From assembly GCF_021216675.1 (NCBI RefSeq), contig NZ_CP086120.1, positions 3,842,501-3,906,500 of the forward strand: 64,000 nt of DNA, given 5' to 3'. Positions 56,848-64,000 of this stretch are shown here, piece after piece; position 1 is the stretch's first letter, and the number at the start of each line of letters is the position of its first letter. Source of the DNA: Streptomyces gobiensis. GTDB lineage: Bacteria; Actinomycetota; Actinomycetes; Streptomycetales; Streptomycetaceae. A program made the position numbers and the translations under genes. Below the pieces are notes generated by a model, which was not told the origin of the DNA, made no database searches, and worked only from the letters and a program-made list of their open reading frames with translations.

Positions 56848-57092
56848 GCGCGGCTCCGCCGCGGGTGCCGGGGCTTCGCCCGGTTTGCGGGGGTGCCGTG
56901 GGTGGGTTTCCCCGTATCCCGCCCCTTCCCGGAAACCGGGGCTTCGCCCCGGGGCCCGGGGGTGGCCCGGTGCGGGCCGGTGGGCGGTGTTGTGCCCACC
57001 CGTTCCGCCCTGCGGAACGACTGCCCACAACGGGGTGGGGGTCTGGGGGCGGCAGCCCCCGGTTCCGGGGAGGGGTGGGAATTGGGGAGTCC
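56848..57092. repeat. GC-rich intergenic repeat between dapE and the LOG gene
   Basis: A third member of the repeat family. 59 bp (56886-56944) are identical to 50056-50114. The right end (57029-57092) resembles the reverse complement of the 36088-36155 end. Nested hairpins (ACCGGGGCTTCGCCCCGGGG; GTTGTGCCCACC / CTGCCCACAAC) dominate. No gene. Confidence 0.7.
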
Positions 57093-57181
57093 CCCGGGGC
57101 GGGGTTTCGTCCGGAATTCTGTTGAACGTCACTTCCGCCTGCGTACGCTTGCCGAAAGATCGAAGCCGGAGGGAGCACAAT

Positions 57182-57919
57182 ATGGGCAGCTCGGCGGATG
57201 AGCGGAAGCTCCAGGAGCAGCGGCTGGGGCCGGTGGTGCGTCGCCGTGGGCAGATGCAGCCCGGGACCACGGACCAGCGACTGCTGGACACGGTCGGCCC
57301 TTCCGACTTCATCCACAAGGACCCGTGGCGGGTCATGCGGATCCAGTCGGAGTTCGTCGAAGGCTTCGGCGCGCTCGCCGAGGTCGGCCCCGCAGCGAGC
57401 GTCTTCGGCTCCGCCCGTACGCCGGTGGGCACCCCGGAGTACGAGACGGGCGTAGCCATTGGCCGGGCGCTGGCCGAGGCCGGATTCGCGGTCATCACCG
57501 GCGGTGGGCCAGGAGTCATGGAGGCCGCGAACCGTGGCGCCTACGAGGCGGGTGGCACCTCCGTAGGGCTCGGTATCGAGCTGCCCTTTGAGCAGGGGCT
57601 CAACAAGTACGTCGATCTCGGGGTCAACTTCCGGTACTTCTTTGTGCGGAAGACGTGCTTTGTGAAGTATGCCCAGGGTTTTATCGTTCTCCCCGGCGGC
57701 CTCGGCACCCTGGACGAGCTCTTTGAGGCGCTGACCCTCGTACAGACACGGAAGGTCACTCGCTTTCCGATCGTTCTCTACGGCTCGGAGTACTGGGCGG
57801 GTCTGCTCGCCTGGCTGCGGGACACCGCCGTGGGCGGGGGCAAGCTCACGGCCAGGGATCTGGAGCTGGTACACCTCACCGACGATGTGGATGAGGCGGT
57901 CGAGCTGATCACCAAGTAG
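57182..57919 (+). CDS. LOG-family (TIGR00730) Rossmann-fold protein
   Basis: This 245-residue protein is of the cytokinin-activating LOG / YgdH-type family, which releases nucleobases from nucleoside 5'-monophosphates. Key motifs are GGGPGVMEAANRGAYEAGG and PGGLGTLDELFEALTLVQT. ATG 57182 follows GGAGGGA. The order dapE - LOG - folP2 is the same as in M. tuberculosis (Rv1202-Rv1205-Rv1207). The physiological substrate in Streptomyces is not known. Confidence 0.9.
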   Translation: MGSSADERKLQEQRLGPVVRRRGQMQPGTTDQRLLDTVGPSDFIHKDPWRVMRIQSEFVEGFGALAEVGPAASVFGSARTPVGTPEYETGVAIGRALAEAGFAVITGGGPGVMEAANRGAYEAGGTSVGLGIELPFEQGLNKYVDLGVNFRYFFVRKTCFVKYAQGFIVLPGGLGTLDELFEALTLVQTRKVTRFPIVLYGSEYWAGLLAWLRDTAVGGGKLTARDLELVHLTDDVDEAVELITK

Positions 57920-57934
57920 GTCCTGCGCAGGTCC

Positions 57935-58795
57935 CTACGCCAGTCCCCGGCGGGCCACCGCCGGGGGCCGGTGGCCCGCGATGGCGGCGACCATCTCCAG
58001 CACCTGCCGGGTCTCGGCGACCTCATGCACGCGGTAGACGTGGGCGCCGAGCCAGGCGGAGACGGCGGTGGTGGCCAGCGTGCCGGTCAGCCGTTCCTTG
58101 AGTGGTTTGTCCAGGGTCTCGCCGACGAAGTCCTTGTTGGACAGGGAGACCAGCACGGGCCAGCCGGTCGCCGCCATCTCACCGAGCCGACGGGTCGCCT
58201 CCAGCGAGTGCCGGGTGGACTTCCCGAAGTCATGCCCCGGATCGATCAAGATCGCGTCGCGCCGTACGCCGACGTCGACCGCGCGTTCCGCGAGTCCGAC
58301 GGTGACCCGCAGGATGTCGGCCATGACGTCGTCATACGTCACCCGGTGCGGACGTGTGCGCGGCTCCGCGCCGCCCGCGTGGGTGCAGACGAGGCCCACG
58401 TGATAGCGCGCGGCGACCTCGGCGAGCCGCGGATCCACGCCGCCCCAGGCGTCGTTGAGCAGGTCGGCCCCGGCCTCGCAGACCGCCTCGCCGACCTCGT
58501 GCCGCCAGGTGTCGACGCTGATCACCACATCGGGGTACCGCCTGCGCACCTCGGCGACAAACCCGACCGTGCGACGTACTTCCTCCTCGGCGGAGACCTC
58601 CTCACCGGGACCGGCCTTGACCCCGCCGATGTCGACGATCGCGGCGCCCTCGGCCACCGCCTGCTCGACGCGGGCGAGTGCGGGCTCATCGCGGAAGGTG
58701 GCGCCCTGGTCGTAGAAGGAGTCCGGTGTCCGGTTCACGATCGCCATGATCACCGGCTCATGCTCCCCGAACTCTCGCCGTCCCAGCCGCAGCAT
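57935..58795 (-). CDS. folP2: Dihydropteroate synthase homologue, FolP2 type
   Basis: This 286-residue TIM-barrel protein is of the pterin-binding family. Visible motifs are MAIVNRTPDSFYDQ, VDIGGVKAGPGEEV, ISVDTWRHEV and LLNDAWGG. The canonical second loop of true synthases (GGESTRPG) reads GGVKAGPG, so the Ser-Thr-Arg substrate contacts are missing. M. tuberculosis FolP2 was reported to lack synthase activity and this protein sits in the same gene order. A role other than folate synthesis is likely. Convergent with the LOG gene (15 bp apart). Confidence 0.85.
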   Translation of the reverse strand: MLRLGRREFGEHEPVIMAIVNRTPDSFYDQGATFRDEPALARVEQAVAEGAAIVDIGGVKAGPGEEVSAEEEVRRTVGFVAEVRRRYPDVVISVDTWRHEVGEAVCEAGADLLNDAWGGVDPRLAEVAARYHVGLVCTHAGGAEPRTRPHRVTYDDVMADILRVTVGLAERAVDVGVRRDAILIDPGHDFGKSTRHSLEATRRLGEMAATGWPVLVSLSNKDFVGETLDKPLKERLTGTLATTAVSAWLGAHVYRVHEVAETRQVLEMVAAIAGHRPPAVARRGLA

Positions 58796-58934
58796 CCGCC
58801 GTCCTTTCCTCTGCCGACCGTTCTGCGTTCTACGCTCTGCGCTCTACAGCCGACCCTATGCCGGATCCGCTGATGGTCAGTGGGGCATGGCACGATCGGG
58901 GAGAACGTTTACGACGGACTCCGGGGAGATGGCC

Positions 58935-59312
58935 GTGTTCTGGTTTCTGCTGATCGCGATGCTCGTGGTGGTCGCCACGGTCACGCTGGCCGTCGTGGGG
59001 AGCGGTGACGGGACCGGTCACACGGTGAGCGGGGGGCTGGCCGACGTAACGCCGGACCGGCTGATGGCGACGCTCCCGGTGAACCGGCCGGTGGGGCGTG
59101 CGGATGTGGAGTCGTTGCGGCTGCCGCTCGCGCTGCGGGGGTATCGCATGGCCGATGTGGACGAGGTGCTCGACCGGCTCGGCGCCGAGCTGGCCGAGAG
59201 GGACGCGCGCATCGCTGAGCTGGAGTCCGCGCTCGCGGGTGCGCAGGCCGCGGCCATGGGGCGCACGGACTTCTTCAAGGCGCCCGGCGCGGCCGGGGAA
59301 GCGCAGCGGTGA
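58935..59312 (+). CDS. DivIVA-domain membrane protein
   Basis: This 125-residue protein has one N-terminal transmembrane helix (FWFLLIAMLVVVATVTLAVV). A short DivIVA-like motif follows (LRGYRMADVDEVLDRLGAEL), then a coiled coil (ERDARIAELESALAGAQAAA). It corresponds to M. tuberculosis Rv1209. GTG 58935 is preferred because GGGGAG lies 6 nt upstream; ATG 58929 is nearly on top of that site. Its end overlaps the start of tag. Confidence 0.8.
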   Translation: MFWFLLIAMLVVVATVTLAVVGSGDGTGHTVSGGLADVTPDRLMATLPVNRPVGRADVESLRLPLALRGYRMADVDEVLDRLGAELAERDARIAELESALAGAQAAAMGRTDFFKAPGAAGEAQR

Positions 59313-59911
59313 GCGGCGCGCTGGCGGGCCCGGACGGACGGCTCCGCTGCCCATGGGGAGCGGAGCCGGAGGACTACGCCGCGTACCACGACACCGAGTG
59401 GGGCCGCCCGGTACGGGGCGACAACGCGCTGTATGAACGGCTGTGTCTGGAGGCCTTCCAGTCCGGGCTCTCCTGGCTGACGATCCTCCGGCGCCGGGAG
59501 GGCTTCCGGGCCGCCTTCGCGGGCTTCAAGATCGCCGAGGTGGCGGCGTTCACGGAGGCCGACCGCGAGCGGCTGCTCGCGGACCCGGGCATCATCCGCA
59601 ACCGCGCCAAGATCGACGCGGCGATCGGCAATGCGCGGGTCCTCGCGGGATGGGGTGAGGGCGAGCTGGACGCCCTGCTCTGGTCGTATGCGCCGCCGCC
59701 GCGGTCCGTCCGCCCGGCTCCGGTCACGCTGGCCGATGTCCCGGCCAGCACCCCGGAGTCCTCGGCGCTCGCCAAGGAGCTCAAGAAGCGCGGCCTCCGC
59801 TTTGTCGGGCCCACCACGGCCTATGCCCTGATGCAGGCCTGCGGCCTGGTCAACGACCACGTGGCCACCTGCGACTTCAGGGACAGCAGCGTTGGGCTCA
59901 GCGGCCGGTGA
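59309..59911 (+). CDS. tag: DNA-3-methyladenine glycosylase I
   Basis: This 200-residue base-excision enzyme removes 3-methyladenine from alkylated DNA. Zinc-binding residues are Cys in LRCPWG and His in YHDTEWG, plus His/Cys in NDHVATC. Other segments are EAFQSGLSWLTILRRREGF, IRNRAKIDAAIGNA and RFVGPTTAYALMQACGLVNDH. GTG 59309 overlaps the preceding stop (GTGA). The 3' end overlaps the convergent crotonase gene by 14 bp. Confidence 0.94.
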   Translation: MSGALAGPDGRLRCPWGAEPEDYAAYHDTEWGRPVRGDNALYERLCLEAFQSGLSWLTILRRREGFRAAFAGFKIAEVAAFTEADRERLLADPGIIRNRAKIDAAIGNARVLAGWGEGELDALLWSYAPPPRSVRPAPVTLADVPASTPESSALAKELKKRGLRFVGPTTAYALMQACGLVNDHVATCDFRDSSVGLSGR

Positions 59912-60686
59912 ACTTCGGGGTCTCCTTTTTGACGAACGCCTCCACCGCGATCTGGTGGTCCTCCGAACCGCCGGCGCGGAGTTGAAGCTCGCTCTCCTTG
60001 GCCAGCGTGTCGGCCAGCGAGTGGGACGCCCCGTAGGCGAGGGACTCCTTGATCGCGGCATACGCGGCCGTCGGACCCTCGGCGAGCCGACGTGCCACCG
60101 CCGCCGCCTCGGCGGGCAGCTCGTCCGCTGGGACCACCCGGTTCGCCAGGCCCAGCTCCAGCGCCTCCGGCGCCTTCACACTGCGCGGGAAGAGCAGCAG
60201 GTCGGCGGCGCGGCTCGGACCCACCAGACGTGGCAGGGTCCAGGACATGCCGGAGTCGGTGGACAGGGCGACACCGGCGAAGGAGGTGTTGAACGCGGCG
60301 GTGTCGGCGAGCACCCGGTAGTCCGCCGCGAAGGCGAAGCCCGCACCCGCACCCGCCGCGACGCCGTTCACGCCCGCCACGACCGGCTTCGGCATGGTGG
60401 CGATGGCCAGGATGATGGGGTTGTAGTGCTCGTCAACCGTGTTCAGCGCGCCACCGCCGCTCATCTGAAGCGCGCTGATGTGCTCCTTGAGGTCCTGTCC
60501 CACGCAGAAGGCCCGGCCGCTGCCGGTCAGCAGCACAGCCCGTACCGCGGGATCCTCCGCCGCCTGCCGGAGTGCGTCCCGCAGAGCGACCTTCGCCTCG
60601 GTATTGAGGGAGTTCATCGCATCCGGGCGGTTCAGGGTGACGGTCGCGAGACCCTCGATTACGTCATAGATCACGGTGTCGGCCAT
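59898..60686 (-). CDS. Enoyl-CoA hydratase/isomerase (crotonase) family protein
   Basis: This 262-residue crotonase-fold enzyme has the oxyanion-hole segments GSGRAFCVGQDLKEH and [20 protein letters not shown]. Instead of the two glutamates of true hydratases it has Asp in ALSTDSGMSW. That is the pattern of PaaG-type isomerases acting on phenylacetate-pathway CoA esters. ATG 60686 (MADTVIYDVI) fits the family. No phenylacetate genes are nearby, so the substrate is open. Confidence 0.88.
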   Translation of the reverse strand: MADTVIYDVIEGLATVTLNRPDAMNSLNTEAKVALRDALRQAAEDPAVRAVLLTGSGRAFCVGQDLKEHISALQMSGGGALNTVDEHYNPIILAIATMPKPVVAGVNGVAAGAGAGFAFAADYRVLADTAAFNTSFAGVALSTDSGMSWTLPRLVGPSRAADLLLFPRSVKAPEALELGLANRVVPADELPAEAAAVARRLAEGPTAAYAAIKESLAYGASHSLADTLAKESELQLRAGGSEDHQIAVEAFVKKETPKFTGR

Positions 60687-60954
60687 GGGGCACAGCATGA
60701 CGGAGATCGCCGGGGTCCGACATACGGGCGAGGATGTGACCTGCGTCAAATCAGCCAGGGGCGCGGATGGCGCAGTATCGCAGCTCGATCGCCGAATTGG
60801 GTGGTTTTGCGCGAGCGCGTTGCAGAGTAGATGCAGACCGATGTTGGTCTTTGGGTCATGGCATGCGGGATAATGACTGAGAAGCAATGTGTTCGATGCC
60901 GGTGACACCTGGGTTGTCGGCTGCGATGAGCTGGTTTCAGGAAGGGGAACGAGC

Positions 60955-61122
60955 ATGGCGGCCATGAAGCCGCGGACGGGCGATGGCCCGCTCGAGGTGA
61001 CCAAGGAGGGGCGGGGCATCATCATGCGCGTTCCGCTCGAAGGCGGTGGGCGACTCGTCGTCGAGCTGACCCCAGATGAAGCGGTCGCACTCGGTGAGGA
61101 ACTGAAGAAGGTCTGCGACTGA
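60955..61122 (+). CDS. DUF3117 small conserved actinobacterial protein
   Basis: This 55-residue protein, MAAMKPRTGDGPLEVTKEGR...RVPLEGGGRLVVELTPDEAVALGEELKK, is nearly invariant in actinobacteria (M. tuberculosis Rv1211 position). ATG 60955 is preceded by GGAAGGGGAA. It is predicted to be a small beta-rich cytoplasmic protein of unknown function. A GATAAT -10-like element at 60869-60874 may belong to its promoter. A terminator follows. Confidence 0.92.
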   Translation: MAAMKPRTGDGPLEVTKEGRGIIMRVPLEGGGRLVVELTPDEAVALGEELKKVCD

Positions 61123-61157
61123 TCTCAACACCGGCGCCTCAGCAAGCCGTAATAAAT

Positions 61158-61197
61158 CCGCTGTCCCCGGAGCGTCCCCACGCCCCGGGGACAGCGG
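61158..61197. terminator. Terminator after the DUF3117 gene
   Basis: A perfect 13-bp stem (61158-61170 with 61185-61197) with a 14-nt loop lies between the DUF3117 gene and the convergent methyltransferase gene. Confidence 0.75.
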
Positions 61198-61237
61198 CGT
61201 TTCCGGTCCTGGTGACAAGCCCCCTCACCGGACACCC

Positions 61238-61945
61238 CTATCGCAGTTCGCGCTTGACGGCGCAGAGCAGGCCGTCGCCCACCGGCAGCAGCGAGGGCAG
61301 CAGTGACGCGCTGTCCCGGACCGTGCGCAGCAGTTCACGCAGCCTCAGTACCTCGGCCGGCTGCGCGGCGGAATCGATGGTGCGGCCATCCGCGAAGACA
61401 CCCTCAAAGCAGACCAGACCGCCAGGCCGCAGCAGGCGCAACGATTCGCCGAGATAGTCCAGGCACTCCATCCGGTCGCCATCACAGAAGACGAGGTCAT
61501 AGCCGCCGTCCGCGAGCCGGGGCAGCACATCGAGCGCACGGCCCGGGATAAAGCGGGCCCGGTTTCCGGCGAAGCCAGCCGCGCGGAAGGCCTGGCGGGC
61601 GAACTGTTGCCGTTCCGGTTCGATATCAACGGTCGTCAGCACACCGTCGGGCCGCATTCCGTGCAGCAGATGAATTCCGGAGACCCCGGTTCCGGTGCCG
61701 ATCTCCGCGACGGCCTTGGCATCCGTCGCGGCGGCCAGCAGCCGCAGCGCCGCACCGGTTCCATCCGACACCGAGCGCAGCCCTGCCTCCCGGGCCCGGT
61801 CACGGGCCCAGCTCAGCGCGACGTTCGCCGCGTTCTCGCCGCTCACAGCGCTCTCGGCGCCGTACGCATCGGCGAACGCCCAGCTCGTCTGCCGGTTGCC
61901 GGTAATTTCCCTCTCCTGTCCCCGTGGACCCCCTGGACTACGCAT
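61238..61945 (-). CDS. SAM-dependent O-methyltransferase (class I, family 3)
   Basis: This 235-residue methyltransferase has the SAM motif AVAEIGTGTGVSGIHLL, the acidic loop VLTTVDIEPERQQFARQAF, YDLVFCDGDRMECLDYL and LRLLRPGGLVCFEGV. It corresponds to M. tuberculosis Rv1220c beside sigE. ATG 61945 is used, but its ribosome-binding site is poor, so the exact start is uncertain. The natural substrate is not known. Divergent from sigE. Confidence 0.88.
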   Translation of the reverse strand: MRSPGGPRGQEREITGNRQTSWAFADAYGAESAVSGENAANVALSWARDRAREAGLRSVSDGTGAALRLLAAATDAKAVAEIGTGTGVSGIHLLHGMRPDGVLTTVDIEPERQQFARQAFRAAGFAGNRARFIPGRALDVLPRLADGGYDLVFCDGDRMECLDYLGESLRLLRPGGLVCFEGVFADGRTIDSAAQPAEVLRLRELLRTVRDSASLLPSLLPVGDGLLCAVKRELR

Positions 61946-61968
61946 CCGTGACTGTATCCGCTGCCATG

Positions 61969-61994
61969 GGAACCCGCTGATGGGACCGCGCGTT
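61969..61994 (+). promoter_or_regulatory. ECF-sigma-type promoter upstream of sigE
   Basis: GGAACC (61969-61974, preceded by G) and CGTT (61991-61994) are separated by 16 bp. This fits the GGAAC / CGTT pattern of extracytoplasmic-function sigma promoters, including that reported for mycobacterial sigma-E. The start point would be near 62001, so the gene may activate itself. Confidence 0.6.
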
Positions 61995-62097
61995 GAAATG
62001 ACTGGACAGCTGTGAGCGGTCGCGGGGGGCCTGGCAGATGACACAGGACCAAAAGCAGGTTAAAAATGCTTATCCGGAGCTAACGGGCGAGGTGGCT

Positions 62098-62895
62098 ATG
62101 GTAGGGACTCCACTGGACACCACCAGAGCCAACAGGGGAGGTGCGGCTTCGACCAGTGACCGAGGGGTGCTCAGGCGCTTCCGCCGGTCTTTCGTCAAGC
62201 CAACATCCGTGACCTACACCGCTGACCGCAGCCATGCCACCGACACCGCGTCCTCCGCGGCCCCGTCAGTTCCGACGGCGACCGCGACCTTCTCCACCGA
62301 TGCGGACAGTAAGGCGTGGACCCCTCCTTCCTGGGAGGAGATCGTCAGCACGCACAGCTCACGGGTGTACCGCCTCGCGTATCGACTGACCGGAAACCAG
62401 CACGACGCCGAGGATCTCACTCAGGAGGTCTTCGTCCGGGTCTTCCGTTCGCTGTCCACCTACACCCCCGGCACCTTCGAGGGGTGGCTGCACCGCATCA
62501 CCACCAATCTCTTCCTGGACATGGTGCGGCGTAAGCAGCGGATCCGTTTTGACGCGCTCGGGGATGACGCCGCCGAGCGGCTGCCGAGCCGTGAGCCCTC
62601 ACCACAGCAGCACTTCAACGACACCCACTTCGACGCCGATGTGCAGCAGGCGCTGGACACCCTCGCGCCGGAGTTCCGGGCCGCGGTGGTGCTCTGTGAC
62701 ATCGAGGGGCTGTCCTATGAGGAGATCGCCGCGACGCTCGGCGTGAAGCTCGGCACGGTCCGCAGCCGTATCCACCGTGGCCGTTCCCATCTGCGTAAGG
62801 CGCTTCAACATCGCTCGCCCGAGCACCGCGCTGAGCAGCGCGCGCTGGCGGCGGTGGCGGCCGGGGCGGGGGCGGGAGAGGGCGGTACCGAGTGA
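62098..62895 (+). CDS. sigE: ECF RNA polymerase sigma factor SigE-like
   Basis: This 265-residue group IV sigma factor has an extended ~75-residue N-terminus. Region 2 (~80-150) includes [42 protein letters not shown] and [18 protein letters not shown]. Region 4 (~195-245) includes [21 protein letters not shown] and [23 protein letters not shown] 62098 has GAGGTGG close upstream; ATG 62038 is an in-frame alternative and both lie inside a transcript from the ECF promoter. The stop overlaps the anti-sigma start. Gene order matches M. tuberculosis sigE-rseA-htrA. It is distinct from the S. coelicolor cell-envelope factor also named SigE. Confidence 0.92.
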   Translation: MVGTPLDTTRANRGGAASTSDRGVLRRFRRSFVKPTSVTYTADRSHATDTASSAAPSVPTATATFSTDADSKAWTPPSWEEIVSTHSSRVYRLAYRLTGNQHDAEDLTQEVFVRVFRSLSTYTPGTFEGWLHRITTNLFLDMVRRKQRIRFDALGDDAAERLPSREPSPQQHFNDTHFDADVQQALDTLAPEFRAAVVLCDIEGLSYEEIAATLGVKLGTVRSRIHRGRSHLRKALQHRSPEHRAEQRALAAVAAGAGAGEGGTE

Positions 62896-63710
62896 GTGCC
62901 ACAGCCGAGCAGCATCTGGGTGACCGTCTCGCGGCACTGATCGACGGTGAGCTGGGCCATGAGTCCCGGGAGCGCGTCCTCGCCCATCTGGCGACCTGCC
63001 ACAACTGCAAGGCGGAGGCGGACGCCCAGCGCAGGGTCAAGAGCGTCTTCGCCGATACGGCGCCGCCCGGGCCGTCCGATGGACTGCTCGCCCGGCTTCA
63101 GATGCTGCCAGCGGGCGGTGATGACCGCACCAGCGCTGACCCCGCCGGACCGGAAGGTCCGGCGGGGTCCGGCTGGGGCTTCTCGTATCTGCCGTCCGGC
63201 AGCGTGCTCGCGCCACAGCGTGGCTTCCGTATCCATGAGGCGGACCGTGCGGCGGCCGCCCGGCGGGCCAGCCGCCGGTTCGCCTTCGCCGCGGCGGGCG
63301 CGTTCTCACTGGCTGCCGTCGCCATCGGCGGCGCGCTGAACACCTCGTCCTCCGGTGGCTCCTCGGTCTCCGCGGCCGGCGGGCCGAGCGCCAGTCCGCT
63401 GCGTACGGCGGCCACGGGCGTGGACCACCGCACCGAGCGCCGTGGCTCCGGGGGGCTCACCGCCCAGGGAGAGCGTGCCGTTCAGCCGCCGCTGACACCC
63501 ACGGGAAACGGCGCGGCCATAGCGCCGACTGGCGGTCACTACCTCCCGCTGCTCGGCTCCGCCGCCATGCTGCACCCGCCTCTCATACGGTCCGCCTACC
63601 CGGCCGAGCGTGGGATGCGGCTGACCCCGGCCCCGGTCTACACCCGGCCGCCGCAGACGCCGGAACCGACTCCGGCAGCCACCCCCATGGGGTCCACACC
63701 GAACCGCTGA
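62892..63710 (+). CDS. rseA: Anti-sigma factor with ZAS zinc motif (RseA-like)
   Basis: This 272-residue membrane anti-sigma factor has an N-terminal anti-sigma domain with the zinc-binding motif H32-x3-C36-x2-C39 ([11 protein letters not shown]). A single membrane helix lies near residues 129-150 ([20 protein letters not shown]). The exterior tail of ~120 residues is Pro/Ser/Thr-rich. GTG 62892 overlaps the sigE stop (GTGA), ensuring coupled, roughly equal synthesis. It should hold the sigma factor at the membrane until redox or envelope stress, or proteolysis, releases it. Confidence 0.9.
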   Translation: MSATAEQHLGDRLAALIDGELGHESRERVLAHLATCHNCKAEADAQRRVKSVFADTAPPGPSDGLLARLQMLPAGGDDRTSADPAGPEGPAGSGWGFSYLPSGSVLAPQRGFRIHEADRAAAARRASRRFAFAAAGAFSLAAVAIGGALNTSSSGGSSVSAAGGPSASPLRTAATGVDHRTERRGSGGLTAQGERAVQPPLTPTGNGAAIAPTGGHYLPLLGSAAMLHPPLIRSAYPAERGMRLTPAPVYTRPPQTPEPTPAATPMGSTPNR

Positions 63711-63794
63711 CCTCCCGGCCCCCTGCGCGCCGCGCCGCTCACCTGGTTGAATCTGTGCGGCGGTGCGGGCACGCGGGCGAAGCATGGGGAGAGC

Positions 63795-64000
63795 ATGGAC
63801 AAGGCGAAGGCCACGGGGATGAAGCCGAAGTGGTGGAGCCGCCCACATCGGCCGGCTGACGCGGAGCCGGAGCAGCCGGCGACGGAGGACCCCGGCCGTG
63901 ACGACCAACCGTCGCCGAAGCCCCTCCACGGCGAGGACCCGTACGGCACTCCGCCGTACGGCGGCCCGGGCCCCTGGGCGCCGGCGCCACCGGTGCAGCA
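63795..64000 (+). CDS. htrA: HtrA-like serine protease, N-terminus only (runs off the window)
   Basis: The open frame from ATG 63795 (MDKAKATGMKPKWWSRP) continues to the window end without a stop. The 68 visible residues are Pro/Glu/Asp-rich, as in the disordered cytoplasmic N-terminus of actinobacterial HtrA proteases. The membrane helix and protease domain would lie beyond 64000. The identity is inferred from position after sigE-rseA. Confidence 0.55.
   Translation, partial: MDKAKATGMKPKWWSRPHRPADAEPEQPATEDPGRDDQPSPKPLHGEDPYGTPPYGGPGPWAPAPPVQ

Overview
The window is about 64 kb of very GC-rich actinobacterial chromosome and almost certainly comes from a Streptomyces or a close relative. 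GC-rich codon ends, frequent GTG and TTG starts and mycothiol synthesis (mshB) support this, as do tandem SpoIIE-type phosphatases, a five-gene transporter with the bldK gene order, and a Streptomyces-style synteny sdhAB - typA - bldK - mshB - dapC/dapE - sigE.

Layout. 0-4.4 kb is core housekeeping: xseB/xseA, ispH, a DUF6542 membrane protein and ychF. 4.4-13.6 kb is an accessory island. It holds a three-gene, translationally coupled operon (TIR-domain protein, degenerate P-loop NTPase, membrane protein), an XRE/TPR-like regulator, fragments of IS256- and IS5-type transposases, an AAA ATPase of the DUF234 class and a RelE-like toxin fragment. 13.6-22 kb carries a deiodinase-like redoxin, a secreted subtilisin with a P-domain, a GntR/UTRA regulator, a small SPOR-like protein and two large PAS/GAF-PP2C-HATPase phosphatases. 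22-26 kb is a succinate dehydrogenase operon. 26-46 kb is a peptide-uptake region: an orphan solute-binding lipoprotein, typA, a broken HigA-like antitoxin, two complete oligopeptide ABC operons (the second with the bldK order) and an S9 peptidase. 46-50 kb has mshB and envelope proteins. 50-57 kb has fdxA, dapC, dapE and secreted proteins. 57-64 kb reproduces the order known from Mycobacterium tuberculosis around sigE: LOG protein, folP2, DivIVA-like protein, tagA, DUF3117, O-methyltransferase, sigE, rseA and the start of htrA.

How the genes work together. The most notable system is the TIR operon. The TIR protein's C-terminus and the next gene product's N-terminus share a 16-residue Gly/Asn/Gln-rich motif, the layout expected for effector recruitment by prion-like (amyloid) signalling in bacterial NLR-type immunity. 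At the right edge, an ECF-type promoter lies directly upstream of sigE, which is followed by its overlapping zinc-binding anti-sigma gene and an HtrA-like protease, giving an envelope-stress module that probably controls itself. A family of GC-rich intergenic repeats with terminal inverted repeats occurs at three places. One copy sits between the two ATPase genes of the first oligopeptide operon, flanked by a 9-bp duplication that includes the start codon context of the downstream gene.

Limits: all calls come from reading the sequence and from remembered family features; no similarity searches were possible.
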